Part shown: positions 8,801-17,900 of the stretch, piece after piece
Numbering within the stretch: the first letter of the stretch is position 1
Layout of the letters: each line of letters begins with the position of its first letter
NCBI RefSeq assembly: GCF_014648895.1
Contig: NZ_BMRZ01000012.1
Coordinates: 177,403-241,402 of the forward strand
From: Streptomyces tanashiensis
GTDB taxonomy: Bacteria; Actinomycetota; Actinomycetes; Streptomycetales; Streptomycetaceae
Direction: 5' to 3'
Length of the DNA stretch: 64,000 nt
The notes under the pieces: generated by a model
Databases searched by the model: none
Told to the model about the DNA's origin: nothing
What the model saw: the letters and a program-made list of their open reading frames with translations, nothing else
Position numbers and translations under genes: made by a program

Positions 8801-11398
8801 CACGGCAAGGTCGACCGGAAGGCGCTCCCCGAGCCCGCGGACGGCCCGGCCGCCGGCGACCACGTCGACCCCGAGGGCGAGACCGAGCAGGTGATCGCCG
8901 CCATGTGGGCGGAGCTGCTCGATGTCCCCCGGGTCGGCGCACTGGACGACTTCTTCGACCTCGGGGGCCACTCCCTGCTCGCCACCCAGGTGGTCGCCCG
9001 GATGCGCCGGGCCTTCCCCGACCTGGCGACCCCGGTCGGGGTGATGGACCTCTTCAAGCACCCGACGGTCCGTCGGCTCGCCGGACTGGTGACCGCCCCC
9101 GGGGGAGACCGCGGCCCGCACCGGCTGCTGCACCTGCTCACCCCCGAACGCCGCGAGGTGGCCGCCAGCGTGATCTGCGCCCCGTACGGCGGCGGCAGCG
9201 CGCTGATCTACAAGCCGCTCGCCGACGCCATGCCGGCGGACTGGGCCCTGCACTCCCTCGCCGTCCCCGGCCACGAGCTGGGCGAGGAGGCGATGGACGT
9301 CGACGAGGTCGCCCGGCTCTGCGCCGAGGAGATCGTCGCGAACGTCGCCGGACCGCTGGTGCTCTACGGGCACTGCGGGGTCGGCGTCCGGCTGACCGTG
9401 GAGATCGCCCGTCGGGTGGAGGCGGCCGGCCGGGAGATCGACGCCGTGCACCTCGGGGGCATCTTCCCGTTCGCCCGCCCGAAGGGCCGTGGCGCCGCGC
9501 TGGCCGAGCGCTTCGCCGAGCTGTCGGCCCGGCTGCGCAGCGACCAGGGCATGATCAACGCCCTGGCCGCGGCGGGCCTGGACGTGGACGAGGTCGACGA
9601 GGACCAGCTGCGGCTGATCGTGCACAACCGCCGGGTCGGCACCAAGGACGCCGAACGCTACTTCGGCGAGCTGTACGAGAGCGAGGGCGGCACCCTCACG
9701 GCGCCGGTGATCGCCGTCTGCGGCGACCGCGACCCGGCGACCGAGTTCTACCAGGAGCGGTTCCGCGAGTGGCACCGGATCACCGGAACCGCCGCCGTGG
9801 TGGTCCTGGACGAAGCGGGCCACTTCTTCCTCAAGTACCGGGCACAGGAACTGGCCGACATCCTGACGGGGGTGCATCGTTCGATCGCCGCCGGCGAGGA
9901 GGCTCGCCACGAGCGCACCGCCGACGCCACCTGGTGGCTGGCGGGCCTGTCCCGCGACGGAGCGGGGACGGGGAACGGCACCGCGGCGGAAGCCGCGCGG
10001 CCGGGGGACCCGGAGCGGTCCGGGCACCCGGGCGGAACCCGCGAGCGCCGCCCCGTCCGCCCGTCCATGGGGCGCTTCCTGACCATCGCCACCGGTCAGC
10101 AGCTCTCGATGATCGGCTCGGCCCTCACCGAGTTCGCCCTGCCGATCTGGATCTACCTGCAGACCGGCTCGCTGTTCCAGCTCGGCCTGCTCGCCGCCTT
10201 CGGCCTGGTGCCCGGTGTCGTGGTCGCCCCGCTGGCCGGCGCCATCGTCGACCGCGGCGACCGCCGCCGGGTGATGCTGTGGGGCGACATCGCGGCCGGC
10301 CTGACCCAGGCGGTCCTGCTCGCGCTCTACCTCGGTGACGCGCTGGAGGTCTGGCACGCCTACGCGATGATCTCCGTGCTCTCCGCCGCGCTCGCCTTCC
10401 AGCGCGTCGCCTGGGGCTCGGCGGTGCCGCAGCTGGTGCCGAAGCGCTTCCTCGGCCGCGCCAACGGCGTGGTCCAGATGGCCCTCGGCCTGGCGCAGTT
10501 CCTCGTCCCGCTGATCGCGGTCGGCATCCTGCACCTGATCGGTCTCGGCGGCATCCTCGTCTTCGACGTCGTCAGCTATCTGATCGCCACCGGCGTCACC
10601 CTGGCGGTGCGCTTCCCCGACGCGATGGCCGCCACCCGCCGCGAGAGCGTCGGCGCCGAGATCCGGGCGGGCTTCCGACGGGCGCTCGGGAGCCGCCACT
10701 TCAGGGCCATGCTGTTCTGGTTCGCGGTGCTGAACGTCTTCCTCTCCCCGCTCTTCCTGCTCGTCACCCCGCTGGTGCTCTCCTTCTCCTCGACCGCGGC
10801 GGCCGGCTGGGTCTCCACCGCCGCCGGTCTGGGCGCCGTGATCGGCGGCCTCACCCTGCTGGTCTGGGGAGGCCCGCGCCGGATGCGCCTGCGCGGCGTC
10901 CTGTTCGCCGCCCTCGGCCTGGCCGCCGCCTGCTTCGTCACCGGCCTGCGGCCCTCGGTGACCGTGGTCGCCGTCGGCGCGTTCGGCATGACCTACGGCC
11001 TCGCGCTGCTCAACGGCATCTACGCCACCGTCGTCCAGACGAAGGTGCCGATGCGCTTCCACGGCCGGGTGATCGCGGTGAACACCATGGTCGCCTGGTC
11101 CACCCTGCCGATCGGCTTCGCTCTGGTCGCCCCGATGGGCCCCGAGCTGCTCCAGCCCCTGATGGACGAGGGCGGCGCGCTGGCCTCCAGCGTCGGCGCC
11201 CTGATCGGCACCGGCGACGGGCGCGGCATCGGCCTGCTCTACCTGGTGTTCGGCCTCGCCATGGCCGCACTGGCCCTGATCAGCTTCTGCATCCCCGTCC
11301 TGGCCCGGTTCGACAGGGAAGTCCCGGACGCCGAGTCCGACGACCTGATCGGCCTGGAGACCCTGAAGGCCCGCGCGCAGAGCGAGAGGAACGCATGA
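5819..11398 (+). CDS. NRPS module C-A-PCP-TE fused to an MFS transporter
   Basis: The product of 1859 residues combines chain elongation, release and export. The C domain (about 35-470) has MHHIICDG (H173-H174). The A domain (about 490-1005) has YTSGSTGTPKG and NHYGPTE, with a specificity reading D-F-T-K-V-G-H-V-G-K, nearest to Asp/Asn-type codes. The carrier has DLGGHS (Ser near 1052). The alpha/beta-hydrolase thioesterase (about 1105-1350) has APYGGGSA and GHCGVG, so the usual nucleophilic Ser is Cys1186; the later DEAGHFF supplies the His. After a Gly/Arg-rich linker, about residues 1415-1840 form an MFS permease (AIVDRGDRRRVMLWGD between the second and third helices). As the only TE in the cluster, this should be the last module used. 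Its stop overlaps the next gene's start (ATGA). Confidence 0.93.
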   Translation: MTDTQDLPAGWSEAKRALLSRRLRGASAPARVVDPRPAGTAPPLSSGQERLWFMDQFAPGSTAYTLAPARRLRGPFDRAALDAALTDLVARHESLRMTFRTTEGGTAEVRVAEPAPFAALHVDAGADPDPEARAAAELGALIAEPFDLRTGPLLRALVVRVAEDDHVLALVMHHIICDGWSIDLLNREIDVRYAHHAHGTPGELPRLDVQFGDYAAWQRDRLEHGHLAASRDYWRTALDGVPALELPSDRPRPPVFTFDGAATEFRWSPELSRRIGEVARAYGASPYMVLMAAFQALLGRHSGRRDFAVGSAVAGRLHRELENVVGAFVNMLPIRARLSAELEFGQLISRVRETTLDAYAHQEVPFEQMVNDLAVERDVSRAAVFQTTFAFQNYGDRAAGPASGPAGLDSRGFGYEATTTHADLALYMREEADGGLYGLLTYRTDLFDAGTVERLAERFELLTAAGVADPTLPVDRLPLLTAAERTAVLETWASGPALPEGGPATLTQALARTAARTPEAPALVFEDRTLTYGDLDRRADAMARRLRTLGVGADDRVAVCLEQSPELAVALVAVLKAGGGYLPLDPEQPPARLAHLVADAGAKVLITDTVLRPRFGDHPAADLLTDDAADTGEGDGAPLEEVSGADHLAYVIYTSGSTGTPKGVAVQHRQLLNYLAGARERLRIEPGASYGLLQSLSFDFSMTMLYLALTTGGRVHLLPRRIAGVELAAEIERAGIDYLKMTPSHLAALTADAPLDRLLPRRALVLGGEAGNWSWAAGIAALGRCAVFNHYGPTEATVGITVHEVTAEGLDAPGSTPIGTPLAGGRCYVLDETRHPVPPGVTGELYLGGDRLARCYLGRPDLTAERFLPDPYGTGPGSPETGGPRMYRTGDLARWRADGVLEYLGRSDDQIKVRGYRVEPGEIEAALTALPGITQAVVLARGEGVRQNLVAYLERPAGGEPPSAADLRAALGEVLPDYMVPARYVVLERLPLLAHGKVDRKALPEPADGPAAGDHVDPEGETEQVIAAMWAELLDVPRVGALDDFFDLGGHSLLATQVVARMRRAFPDLATPVGVMDLFKHPTVRRLAGLVTAPGGDRGPHRLLHLLTPERREVAASVICAPYGGGSALIYKPLADAMPADWALHSLAVPGHELGEEAMDVDEVARLCAEEIVANVAGPLVLYGHCGVGVRLTVEIARRVEAAGREIDAVHLGGIFPFARPKGRGAALAERFAELSARLRSDQGMINALAAAGLDVDEVDEDQLRLIVHNRRVGTKDAERYFGELYESEGGTLTAPVIAVCGDRDPATEFYQERFREWHRITGTAAVVVLDEAGHFFLKYRAQELADILTGVHRSIAAGEEARHERTADATWWLAGLSRDGAGTGNGTAAEAARPGDPERSGHPGGTRERRPVRPSMGRFLTIATGQQLSMIGSALTEFALPIWIYLQTGSLFQLGLLAAFGLVPGVVVAPLAGAIVDRGDRRRVMLWGDIAAGLTQAVLLALYLGDALEVWHAYAMISVLSAALAFQRVAWGSAVPQLVPKRFLGRANGVVQMALGLAQFLVPLIAVGILHLIGLGGILVFDVVSYLIATGVTLAVRFPDAMAATRRESVGAEIRAGFRRALGSRHFRAMLFWFAVLNVFLSPLFLLVTPLVLSFSSTAAAGWVSTAAGLGAVIGGLTLLVWGGPRRMRLRGVLFAALGLAAACFVTGLRPSVTVVAVGAFGMTYGLALLNGIYATVVQTKVPMRFHGRVIAVNTMVAWSTLPIGFALVAPMGPELLQPLMDEGGALASSVGALIGTGDGRGIGLLYLVFGLAMAALALISFCIPVLARFDREVPDAESDDLIGLETLKARAQSERNA

Positions 11399-14300
11399 CC
11401 TCCCCGACCCCGATCGCCCGCCATCCGCTGACGGACGAGCAGCGCCGCCTCTGGTTCCTCCAGCAGCTGAACCCGGAGGACGCCGGGTTCAACATGTACC
11501 TGAACCGGCGCTGGAGCGGCCCGATCGACCCTCGGGCCCTGAGTGCGGCGCTCACGCGGCTCACCGCCCGGCACGAGGTGCTGCGCACCCGGTTCGCCAT
11601 GGACGGCGAGCACCCCGTCCAGCTCGTGGAACCCGTACGGGACATCGAGCTCACACGGGTCCCGATCCCGGACGCCGCGGAGGAGTCCTTCACCGCGGCC
11701 TGCGCCCCCTTCGTCAACGCCCCCTTCGACCTGGGTGAGCGTCCGCCGCTACGGGCCGTCCTGGTGAGCGCCGGCGAGCACGAGCACGCCCTGGGTGTGG
11801 TGGTCCACCACATCGTCTCCGACGGCTGGTCGTTCACCGTGCTGTGGCGTGAGCTGATCAGGCTGTACCGGGAGGAGATCGGCGAGGGAGCAGTGGAACT
11901 TCCGGACCTCAAGCTCCAGTTCGGCGACTTCGCGCGCTCCGAACGGACGAGGCTGGACGGCGGGGCGGCCGAGGAGGCGCTCCGCCACTGGACCGGGCGA
12001 CTGACCGGCATCGACGTCCTCCGGATGCCGCTGGACCACCCCAGGCCCTCCGAGCCCACCCATCCGGCGGGCTTCGCCGACCTCTCCCTCGGGCCCGATC
12101 TCGTCGCCGGACTCGACGCCCTCGCACGCGAGCAGCGCTGCACCCCGTTCATGGTGCTGCTCGCCGCCTACCAGTGCGTGCTGGCCCGGTGGAGCGGCAG
12201 CGACGACTTCGCCGTCGGAACCCCGCTGGCCGGCCGCAACGAGACCGCCCACGAAGCCCTGCTCGGCTACTTCTCGCGCACCGGGGTGATCCGCGCGGAC
12301 CTCACCGGCGAGCCCGGCTTCCGCACCGTGCTGCGCCGGGTGCGCTCGGCCACCATGGCCGCGCTGACCCATCAGGACATCCCGGTCGAGCGGGTGGCCG
12401 CCGCACTGGGGCTCCCCGCACTGCCCGGCGTCGGCCCCCTCTACCAGGCGGTGTTCGTCCACCAGAGCCAGTACCAGCTGGCCGGCGCCGACGAGGGGTC
12501 CGCGCTGCCCTCGGGCGTCCGGACGGCGAGCATGGACTCCGGTTTCGACCGGGCCAAGACCGATCTGCTGCTGGACAGTTGGCGTACGCCCGGCGGCGGG
12601 ATGACCCTCTCGTTCTGCTTCGACCGGGAGCTCTTCGAGCGCGCCACGGTCGAGGCCCTGGCCCGGCGGATGCGCGACCTGCTCGCCGCGGCCGTCGTGG
12701 ACGTGGAGGTCCCGCTGCACGGCGACTGGCTGCTGTCGGGTGAGGAGCGCGCCGCGCTGCTGGCCCTCGGCACCGGCCCCGCCGTCGTCGAGGACGCCCG
12801 GTCGGTCCTGCGCGGCTTCGCCGACCAGGTCGCGGCCCACCCCGACGCGCCCGCTCTCGAATGCGCGGGACGCCTCCTCACGTACGCCGAACTCGACCGT
12901 GCGTCGGACGAGTTGGCGGTACGGCTGGGTCCTGTGGCCGGCCGGGCGGTGGGCGTCCGGATCGAGCCCTCCTTCGAACTGGTCACCGCCCTGCTGGCGA
13001 TCTGGAAGGCGGGCGCGGGCTACCTGCCGCTCGACCCCGCCCACCCGGCCGAGCGCCAGCGGCTGATGCTCGGCGAGGCGGACGCCGCGCTGCTGCTCAC
13101 CGGAGGCGAGCGTCCGGAGCTGGGGGTCCCGGTACTGGCCGTCGGCGCTGCGTACACCGAGACCGGGCGGCCGGGGGCGGAACAGCCGGAGGCGGAACAG
13201 CCGGAGGCAGAGCGGCCGGAGGCGGAGGAGCAGCCGGCAGGACAGCCGCCGGTCGAGGAGCCGCAGGCCGGGCGGACCGGTGCCGGCAGGACCGGTGCCA
13301 CGCGCAGCGGTTCCGGCAGCACGGTGCCCGCTGTGGCCGCGCTGCCCGGGACCCACCCGGGCGGTCTCGCGTACGTCCTCTACACCTCGGGCTCCACCGG
13401 TGCCCCCAAGGGCGTCGCCGTCGAGCACGCCGCTCTGGCCGAGCGCGTCCGGTGGATGGCCGGACCGGAGGGCTACCGGCTCGGGCCGGGCGACCGGATC
13501 GTCCAGTTCGCCTCCCTCGGCTTCGACACCCACGCCGAGGAGATCTGGCCCGCCCTCACCGCGGGCGCCTGCGTCGTCCTGCTGCCCGGCGGCGGCCGGA
13601 CCCTGCCCGACCTTCTGCGCGGCGCGGCAGGACGGTCCGTCACCGTGCTCGACCTGCCCACCGCGTACTGGCAGGAACTGGTCGCGCTCGGAGACCAGGC
13701 CCCGTGGCCACCCGCGCTGCGCCTGGTGATCCTCGGCGGCTCCGAGGCACGCGCCGCCACCCTCGCCCAGTGGCGGGAGCGGCACGGCGACGGCATCCGG
13801 CTGGTCAACACCTACGGCCCGACCGAGGCCACCGTCATCGTCACCGCGGGCGACCTCGGCGGCCGTCCCGTCAGCGGGGCCGCGGCCGCACAGCGCCCGC
13901 CGCTCGGCCGCCCGCTGCCGGGGGTGCGGCTCTACGTCCTGGACGGGCGCGGCGGCCTGCTGCCCGCCGGATCCGAGGGCGAGCTGTACATCGGCGGCAA
14001 GGGCCTCGCGCGCGGCTACCTGACCCGGCCCGAGCTGACGGCTGAGGCCTTCCTGCCGGATCCGTTCACCGACGCCGCGGACGGCCGGATGTACCGCACC
14101 GGAGACCGCGTCCGGTGGCGCGCCGACGGGCAGTTGGAGTTCCTCGGCCGCGCCGACGACCAGGTGAAGATCCGCGGATACCGGATCGAGCCCGCCGAGA
14201 TCGAGGCCGCCCTCACCGCCCACCCGGGTGTCGGCCGTGCGGCCGTGCTGGTACGCGACGGCCGCAGACTCATCGCCTACGCCGTCCCGCGGGCGGCCGC

Positions 14301-14772
14301 CGGGCAGCTGCCCGCGGCCGCTCCCCCGCGGGCGGGCGAACTGCGCGAGCACCTGGCGCGGCGGCTGCCGGCCTTCATGGTGCCGGACGCCGTGGTGCTG
14401 CTCGACACCCTCCCGCTCACCGCCAACGGCAAGCTCGACACCGCGGCCCTGCCCGACCCGGACCCGGCGGGCGCGGCCGCCGGATACCTGGCGCCCCGCA
14501 CCGAGGCCGAGGCCCTGGTGGTCGAACTCTGGCAGGAGGTGCTCGGCATACCGCAGGTCGGCGTGCTGGACGAGTTCCTCGCGCTCGGCGGGGACTCGCT
14601 CCTGGTCACCCGGGTCGCCGCCCACGTCCGGGCCGACGTCGGCGTCGACCTGTCGATCCGCGACGCCTTCGAGAGCCCCACCCCGGCAGCCCTGGCGGCT
14701 CGGATCGAGGCGCTGCTGATCGCCGAGATCGACGCCCTCAGCGAGGAGGAGGCCGCCGGCCGCCTGGGCTGA
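11395..14772 (+). CDS. NRPS, one module C-A-PCP, with a repeat insert in the A domain
   Basis: The product has 1125 residues. The C domain (about 10-440) has VHHIVSDG (H138-H139). The A domain (about 460-985) has YTSGSTGAPKG, NTYGPTE and ANGKLD. The carrier has LALGGDS with Ser near 1068. The A-domain specificity reading is D-T-E-D-I-G-T-V-I-K, which I cannot assign; the pattern GFDTHAEEIWP is unusual. Between the A2 and A3 motifs (about residues 588-642) there is a low-complexity insert of repeated PEAEQ-like and RTGAG-like units. The gene starts with ATG overlapping the previous stop by four bases, so the two are translationally coupled. There is no release domain. Confidence 0.92.
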   Translation: MTSPTPIARHPLTDEQRRLWFLQQLNPEDAGFNMYLNRRWSGPIDPRALSAALTRLTARHEVLRTRFAMDGEHPVQLVEPVRDIELTRVPIPDAAEESFTAACAPFVNAPFDLGERPPLRAVLVSAGEHEHALGVVVHHIVSDGWSFTVLWRELIRLYREEIGEGAVELPDLKLQFGDFARSERTRLDGGAAEEALRHWTGRLTGIDVLRMPLDHPRPSEPTHPAGFADLSLGPDLVAGLDALAREQRCTPFMVLLAAYQCVLARWSGSDDFAVGTPLAGRNETAHEALLGYFSRTGVIRADLTGEPGFRTVLRRVRSATMAALTHQDIPVERVAAALGLPALPGVGPLYQAVFVHQSQYQLAGADEGSALPSGVRTASMDSGFDRAKTDLLLDSWRTPGGGMTLSFCFDRELFERATVEALARRMRDLLAAAVVDVEVPLHGDWLLSGEERAALLALGTGPAVVEDARSVLRGFADQVAAHPDAPALECAGRLLTYAELDRASDELAVRLGPVAGRAVGVRIEPSFELVTALLAIWKAGAGYLPLDPAHPAERQRLMLGEADAALLLTGGERPELGVPVLAVGAAYTETGRPGAEQPEAEQPEAERPEAEEQPAGQPPVEEPQAGRTGAGRTGATRSGSGSTVPAVAALPGTHPGGLAYVLYTSGSTGAPKGVAVEHAALAERVRWMAGPEGYRLGPGDRIVQFASLGFDTHAEEIWPALTAGACVVLLPGGGRTLPDLLRGAAGRSVTVLDLPTAYWQELVALGDQAPWPPALRLVILGGSEARAATLAQWRERHGDGIRLVNTYGPTEATVIVTAGDLGGRPVSGAAAAQRPPLGRPLPGVRLYVLDGRGGLLPAGSEGELYIGGKGLARGYLTRPELTAEAFLPDPFTDAADGRMYRTGDRVRWRADGQLEFLGRADDQVKIRGYRIEPAEIEAALTAHPGVGRAAVLVRDGRRLIAYAVPRAAAGQLPAAAPPRAGELREHLARRLPAFMVPDAVVLLDTLPLTANGKLDTAALPDPDPAGAAAGYLAPRTEAEALVVELWQEVLGIPQVGVLDEFLALGGDSLLVTRVAAHVRADVGVDLSIRDAFESPTPAALAARIEALLIAEIDALSEEEAAGRLG
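13177..13221 (+). repeat. 15-bp tandem repeat inside an NRPS adenylation domain
   Basis: The unit GCGGAACAGCCGGAG occurs twice exactly and a third time with changes. It encodes AEQPE/AERPE repeats, followed by further Glu/Pro/Gln-rich and then Arg-Thr-Gly-Ala repeated sequence to about 13320. The repeat stays in frame and lies in a loop between core motifs, so it need not destroy activity. Confidence 0.75.
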
Positions 14773-14778
14773 CTCCGT

Positions 14779-14824
14779 GCTCGGGTCCCGCCGGCCCCTC
14801 CGGCCCGTCAGGCGCGACCCGAGC
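14779..14824 (+). terminator. Intercistronic hairpin between the third and fourth NRPS genes
   Basis: GCTCGGGTC at 14779-14787 pairs with GACCCGAGC at 14816-14824, and the loop itself contains complementary GC-rich sequence. It may end or attenuate the upstream transcript, or stabilise the message. Confidence 0.4.
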
Positions 14825-14860
14825 CCGCCTCTCCCCCACCCCCGGATCCGCCGTCGGCCG

Positions 14861-14882
14861 CTCACGTACTCGACGACGTGAG
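14861..14882. promoter_or_regulatory. Inverted repeat CTCACGT-N8-ACGTGAG upstream of the fourth NRPS gene
   Basis: Perfect 7-base arms around an 8-base spacer lie about 54 bases before the likely start. Together with the preceding hairpin this suggests the loading-module gene may have its own control site. The binding factor is unknown. Confidence 0.35.
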
Positions 14883-14935
14883 GGTCCCGTCCGACCTCCC
14901 ACCGCATCGCACTGGAGAACGCCATCGCCACCACC

Positions 14936-17900
14936 GTGCCGCCCGCCGCGACGACCGTCCCCGAGCTCCTCGACGCGCGGGCCACCGAACACCCGGACCA
15001 CACGGCGCTGCAGGTCGTCGGCGGCGGGGAACTCAGCTACCGCCGTTGGCGCGAGGAGGCGCTGCGCGCCGCCGTCGGGCTGGCCGCCGCCGGGGTCGCC
15101 CCGCGCGACAGGGTGGTGCTGCGGTTCTCCAACGCGCGCTGGGAGCGGTACGCCGTCGGTTTCCTCGCCGTCCAGTACGCGGGCGGGGTGCCCGTCCCGG
15201 TCCGTGAGGACCTCTCCGAGGCCGATGCCGCCGCCCTGGCCGCGCTGGCCGAAGCCGGCACGGTCCTGACGGACGGGGGGCTGCCCGCCGTCCCGGGACT
15301 CGTGGAGCTGCGTCTGGACGCCCTCCTCGCGGCGCACCCCGAGCCGCCGGCCGGCCCGCCGCACCGGGTCGGCCCGGCCGACCCGGCCCAGGTGATCGCC
15401 ACCTCCGGCACCACCGGCGCGCCCAAGGGCGTGGTCGCCGCGCACGGAAACCTGACCGCCGGCCTGGCCGCGCACCCCCGCCGCCGCGCCTACGCGCACT
15501 CGCGGCATGCCCTGCACGCCTTCCCGATCGGGACCAACGCGGGTCAGGTGATGCTGCTCAGCGCGCTGACCGCCGCGCCCACCACCCTCAGCCTGCCGCG
15601 CTTCGACGCGGATCAGTTCGGCATCGCGGTCGAGACGTTCGGCGTCGGCACCGCCTTCCTGGTGCCCTCGATGGTGATCGAACTGGTCAACGCGGGCACC
15701 GCCGGGCGGTACGACCTCAGGAGTCTGCGCCTGGTCAACTCCTCCGCCGCCGCGCTGCCCGTGCCGGTGGCGGCCGCGCTGGCCGCGGCGCTGCCGGACG
15801 CGACGCTGGTCAACACGTACACCTCGGCCGAGGCCTCGCCCGCGCAGATCTCGACCGTGGTCGACGCGCGCCGCCCCGGCTCCCTGGGCCGCCCGGCGGA
15901 CCCCCGTGACCTCCGGATCCTCGGCGCGGACGGGCTGCCGCTGCCCGCCGGGCAGGCCGGCGAGGTCTGGCTGCGCCAGCCCGGACCGCCCCGTGGCTAC
16001 CTGGGCGCCGCCGGGCGGAGCGCCCAGGTGTTCCGGGACGGCTGGGTGCGGATGGGCGATGTCGGACGCCTCGACGCGGACGGCTACCTGTACCTGGTCG
16101 ACCGGGAGAGCGACGTCATCAAGAGCGGTGCGCTGAAGGTCTCCACGCTGCGGATCGAGGAGGCGCTGCACGAGCACCCCGCGGTCGCCGACGCCGCCGC
16201 GCTCGGCCTCCCGCACCCCGTGATGGGCGCCGTGCCGGTGGCGGTGGTGGTGGCCGGGGCCGGCGGTCTGGACCTGGACGAGCTGCGGCTGTTCCTCAGC
16301 GCCCGGTTGAGCCGGACCGAGCTGCCGGTCCGGATCCTGCTCGCGGACGACCTGCCCCGTAACCCCAGCGGCAAGGTGGTCAAGCACCGGCTCCGCCCGC
16401 TGTTCGACGTGTCGGCGGAGTCCACGGGCCCCGTGGTCGCCCCGGTCACCCCGACGGAACTGCGTCTGGCCGGACTCTGGCGGCGCCTGCTCGGCCGACC
16501 GGTCACCGACGTGGCGGCCGAGTTCTTCGCGCTCGGCGGCGACTCGTTCCGGGCGGTCCAGCTCGCCACCGGCATCAGCGCCGAGTTCGGGATCCGGGTC
16601 GGCACCGGCGTGGTCTTCGAGCGGCCCTCGCTGCGCGCCCAGGCGGCCTGGGTGGACCACCCCGACCGGCGGCCGGCCGCGGCTGCCGGAGCGTCGGCCG
16701 GGACGGAGACCGTGACGCCCTACCTGGCCGCGCTCCGTGCCCAGCCCCACGCCGTGGCGCTCACCTCGCAGCAGGAGAACTTCTTCCGGTGGATGGCCGA
16801 CGCACCCGGGCGGGACGCCGGCGCGGTGACGGCCCTGTTCCGGGTGGCCGACCGGCTCGAACCGGAGACCCTGGGCCTCGCACTCGCCGAGGCGGTCCGG
16901 CGCCATCCGGCGCTGCGCACCCGGTTCGAGGCGGTGGCGGACGGGGTGGTGCGGGCGGTGCTGGACGAGGAGCCCCGGGTGCGGATCACGCTGACCGAGG
17001 CTCCGGGGGCCACGGACGCGGAGGTGGACGCCCTGCTGCTTGCCGAACGCGACCGTCTCACCGACCTGGCCCGCGACCCGATGACGCGCCTGCTGGTGGT
17101 CAGCCGCTCGGAGACCGACCACGTGGTGCTCGTCGCGATGCACCACATGGTGTCCGACGGCTGGTCGGTGGGTGTGCTCCTCGCCGACCTCGGTGTCCTC
17201 TACTCCGCGCTGCGGCGGGGCCGGTCGGCACCGCCCGCCCGATCGGGCCCGGGCTACGAGGAGCTGGTGGACTGGGCGAACGCGCACTGGCCGGCCTCCC
17301 GGGCCCACTTCGGGGCCGCGCTCGCCGGAGCGCCGGAGGCCGTCGAGCGGTTCGCCGGCCGCCGGGCGGTGGACGAAGTACTCACCACGGCGCACGAGTT
17401 CGTGGTGCCGGCACGGTTGGCCCATGCCCTGCGGGCCCGGGCGGCCGAGCTGGGCGCCACCCCCTTCCTGGCCGTCACCGCGGCGTGGACCGGACTGCTC
17501 GCGGGCCGCAGCGGCCACCCCGACCTGGTCGTGATGACCCCGGTGCCCGGCCGCCCCCGCCCGGACGCCGAGCGGACGGTGGGCTGCTTCGTCCAGTCGC
17601 TGCTGCTGCGGGTGGACGCGAGCGGGGGACCCGGTTTCGCCGAGCTGGTGGACCGTCTGAGGGGCGTTTACAGCGAGGCACTGGACCACCAGCTCTACCC
17701 GTTCGCCGAGTTCAGTCCGTCCGTGCCGTTCGCGGCCTGGATCCGCTACGAGGCGTGGGCCGCGCCCGCGCAGCTCCCCGGCCTGGCCTGCGAGCCCTGG
17801 GAGCTGCCGCGCGGGAGCACCGTGCCCTGGCCGCTTCCGGGCGGCGACCGGGGCGTGCCCGAGCTGACCGTGGTCGAGCAGCCGGACGGCGGCCTGAGGT

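Noticed and set aside
5897..11062. A 1721-codon open frame on the minus strand opposite the NRPS-MFS gene
   Set aside because: Its translation is low-complexity Gly/Ala/Arg/Gln-rich sequence with no domain, while the plus strand encodes clear NRPS motifs. Long antisense frames are normal in very GC-rich coding DNA.
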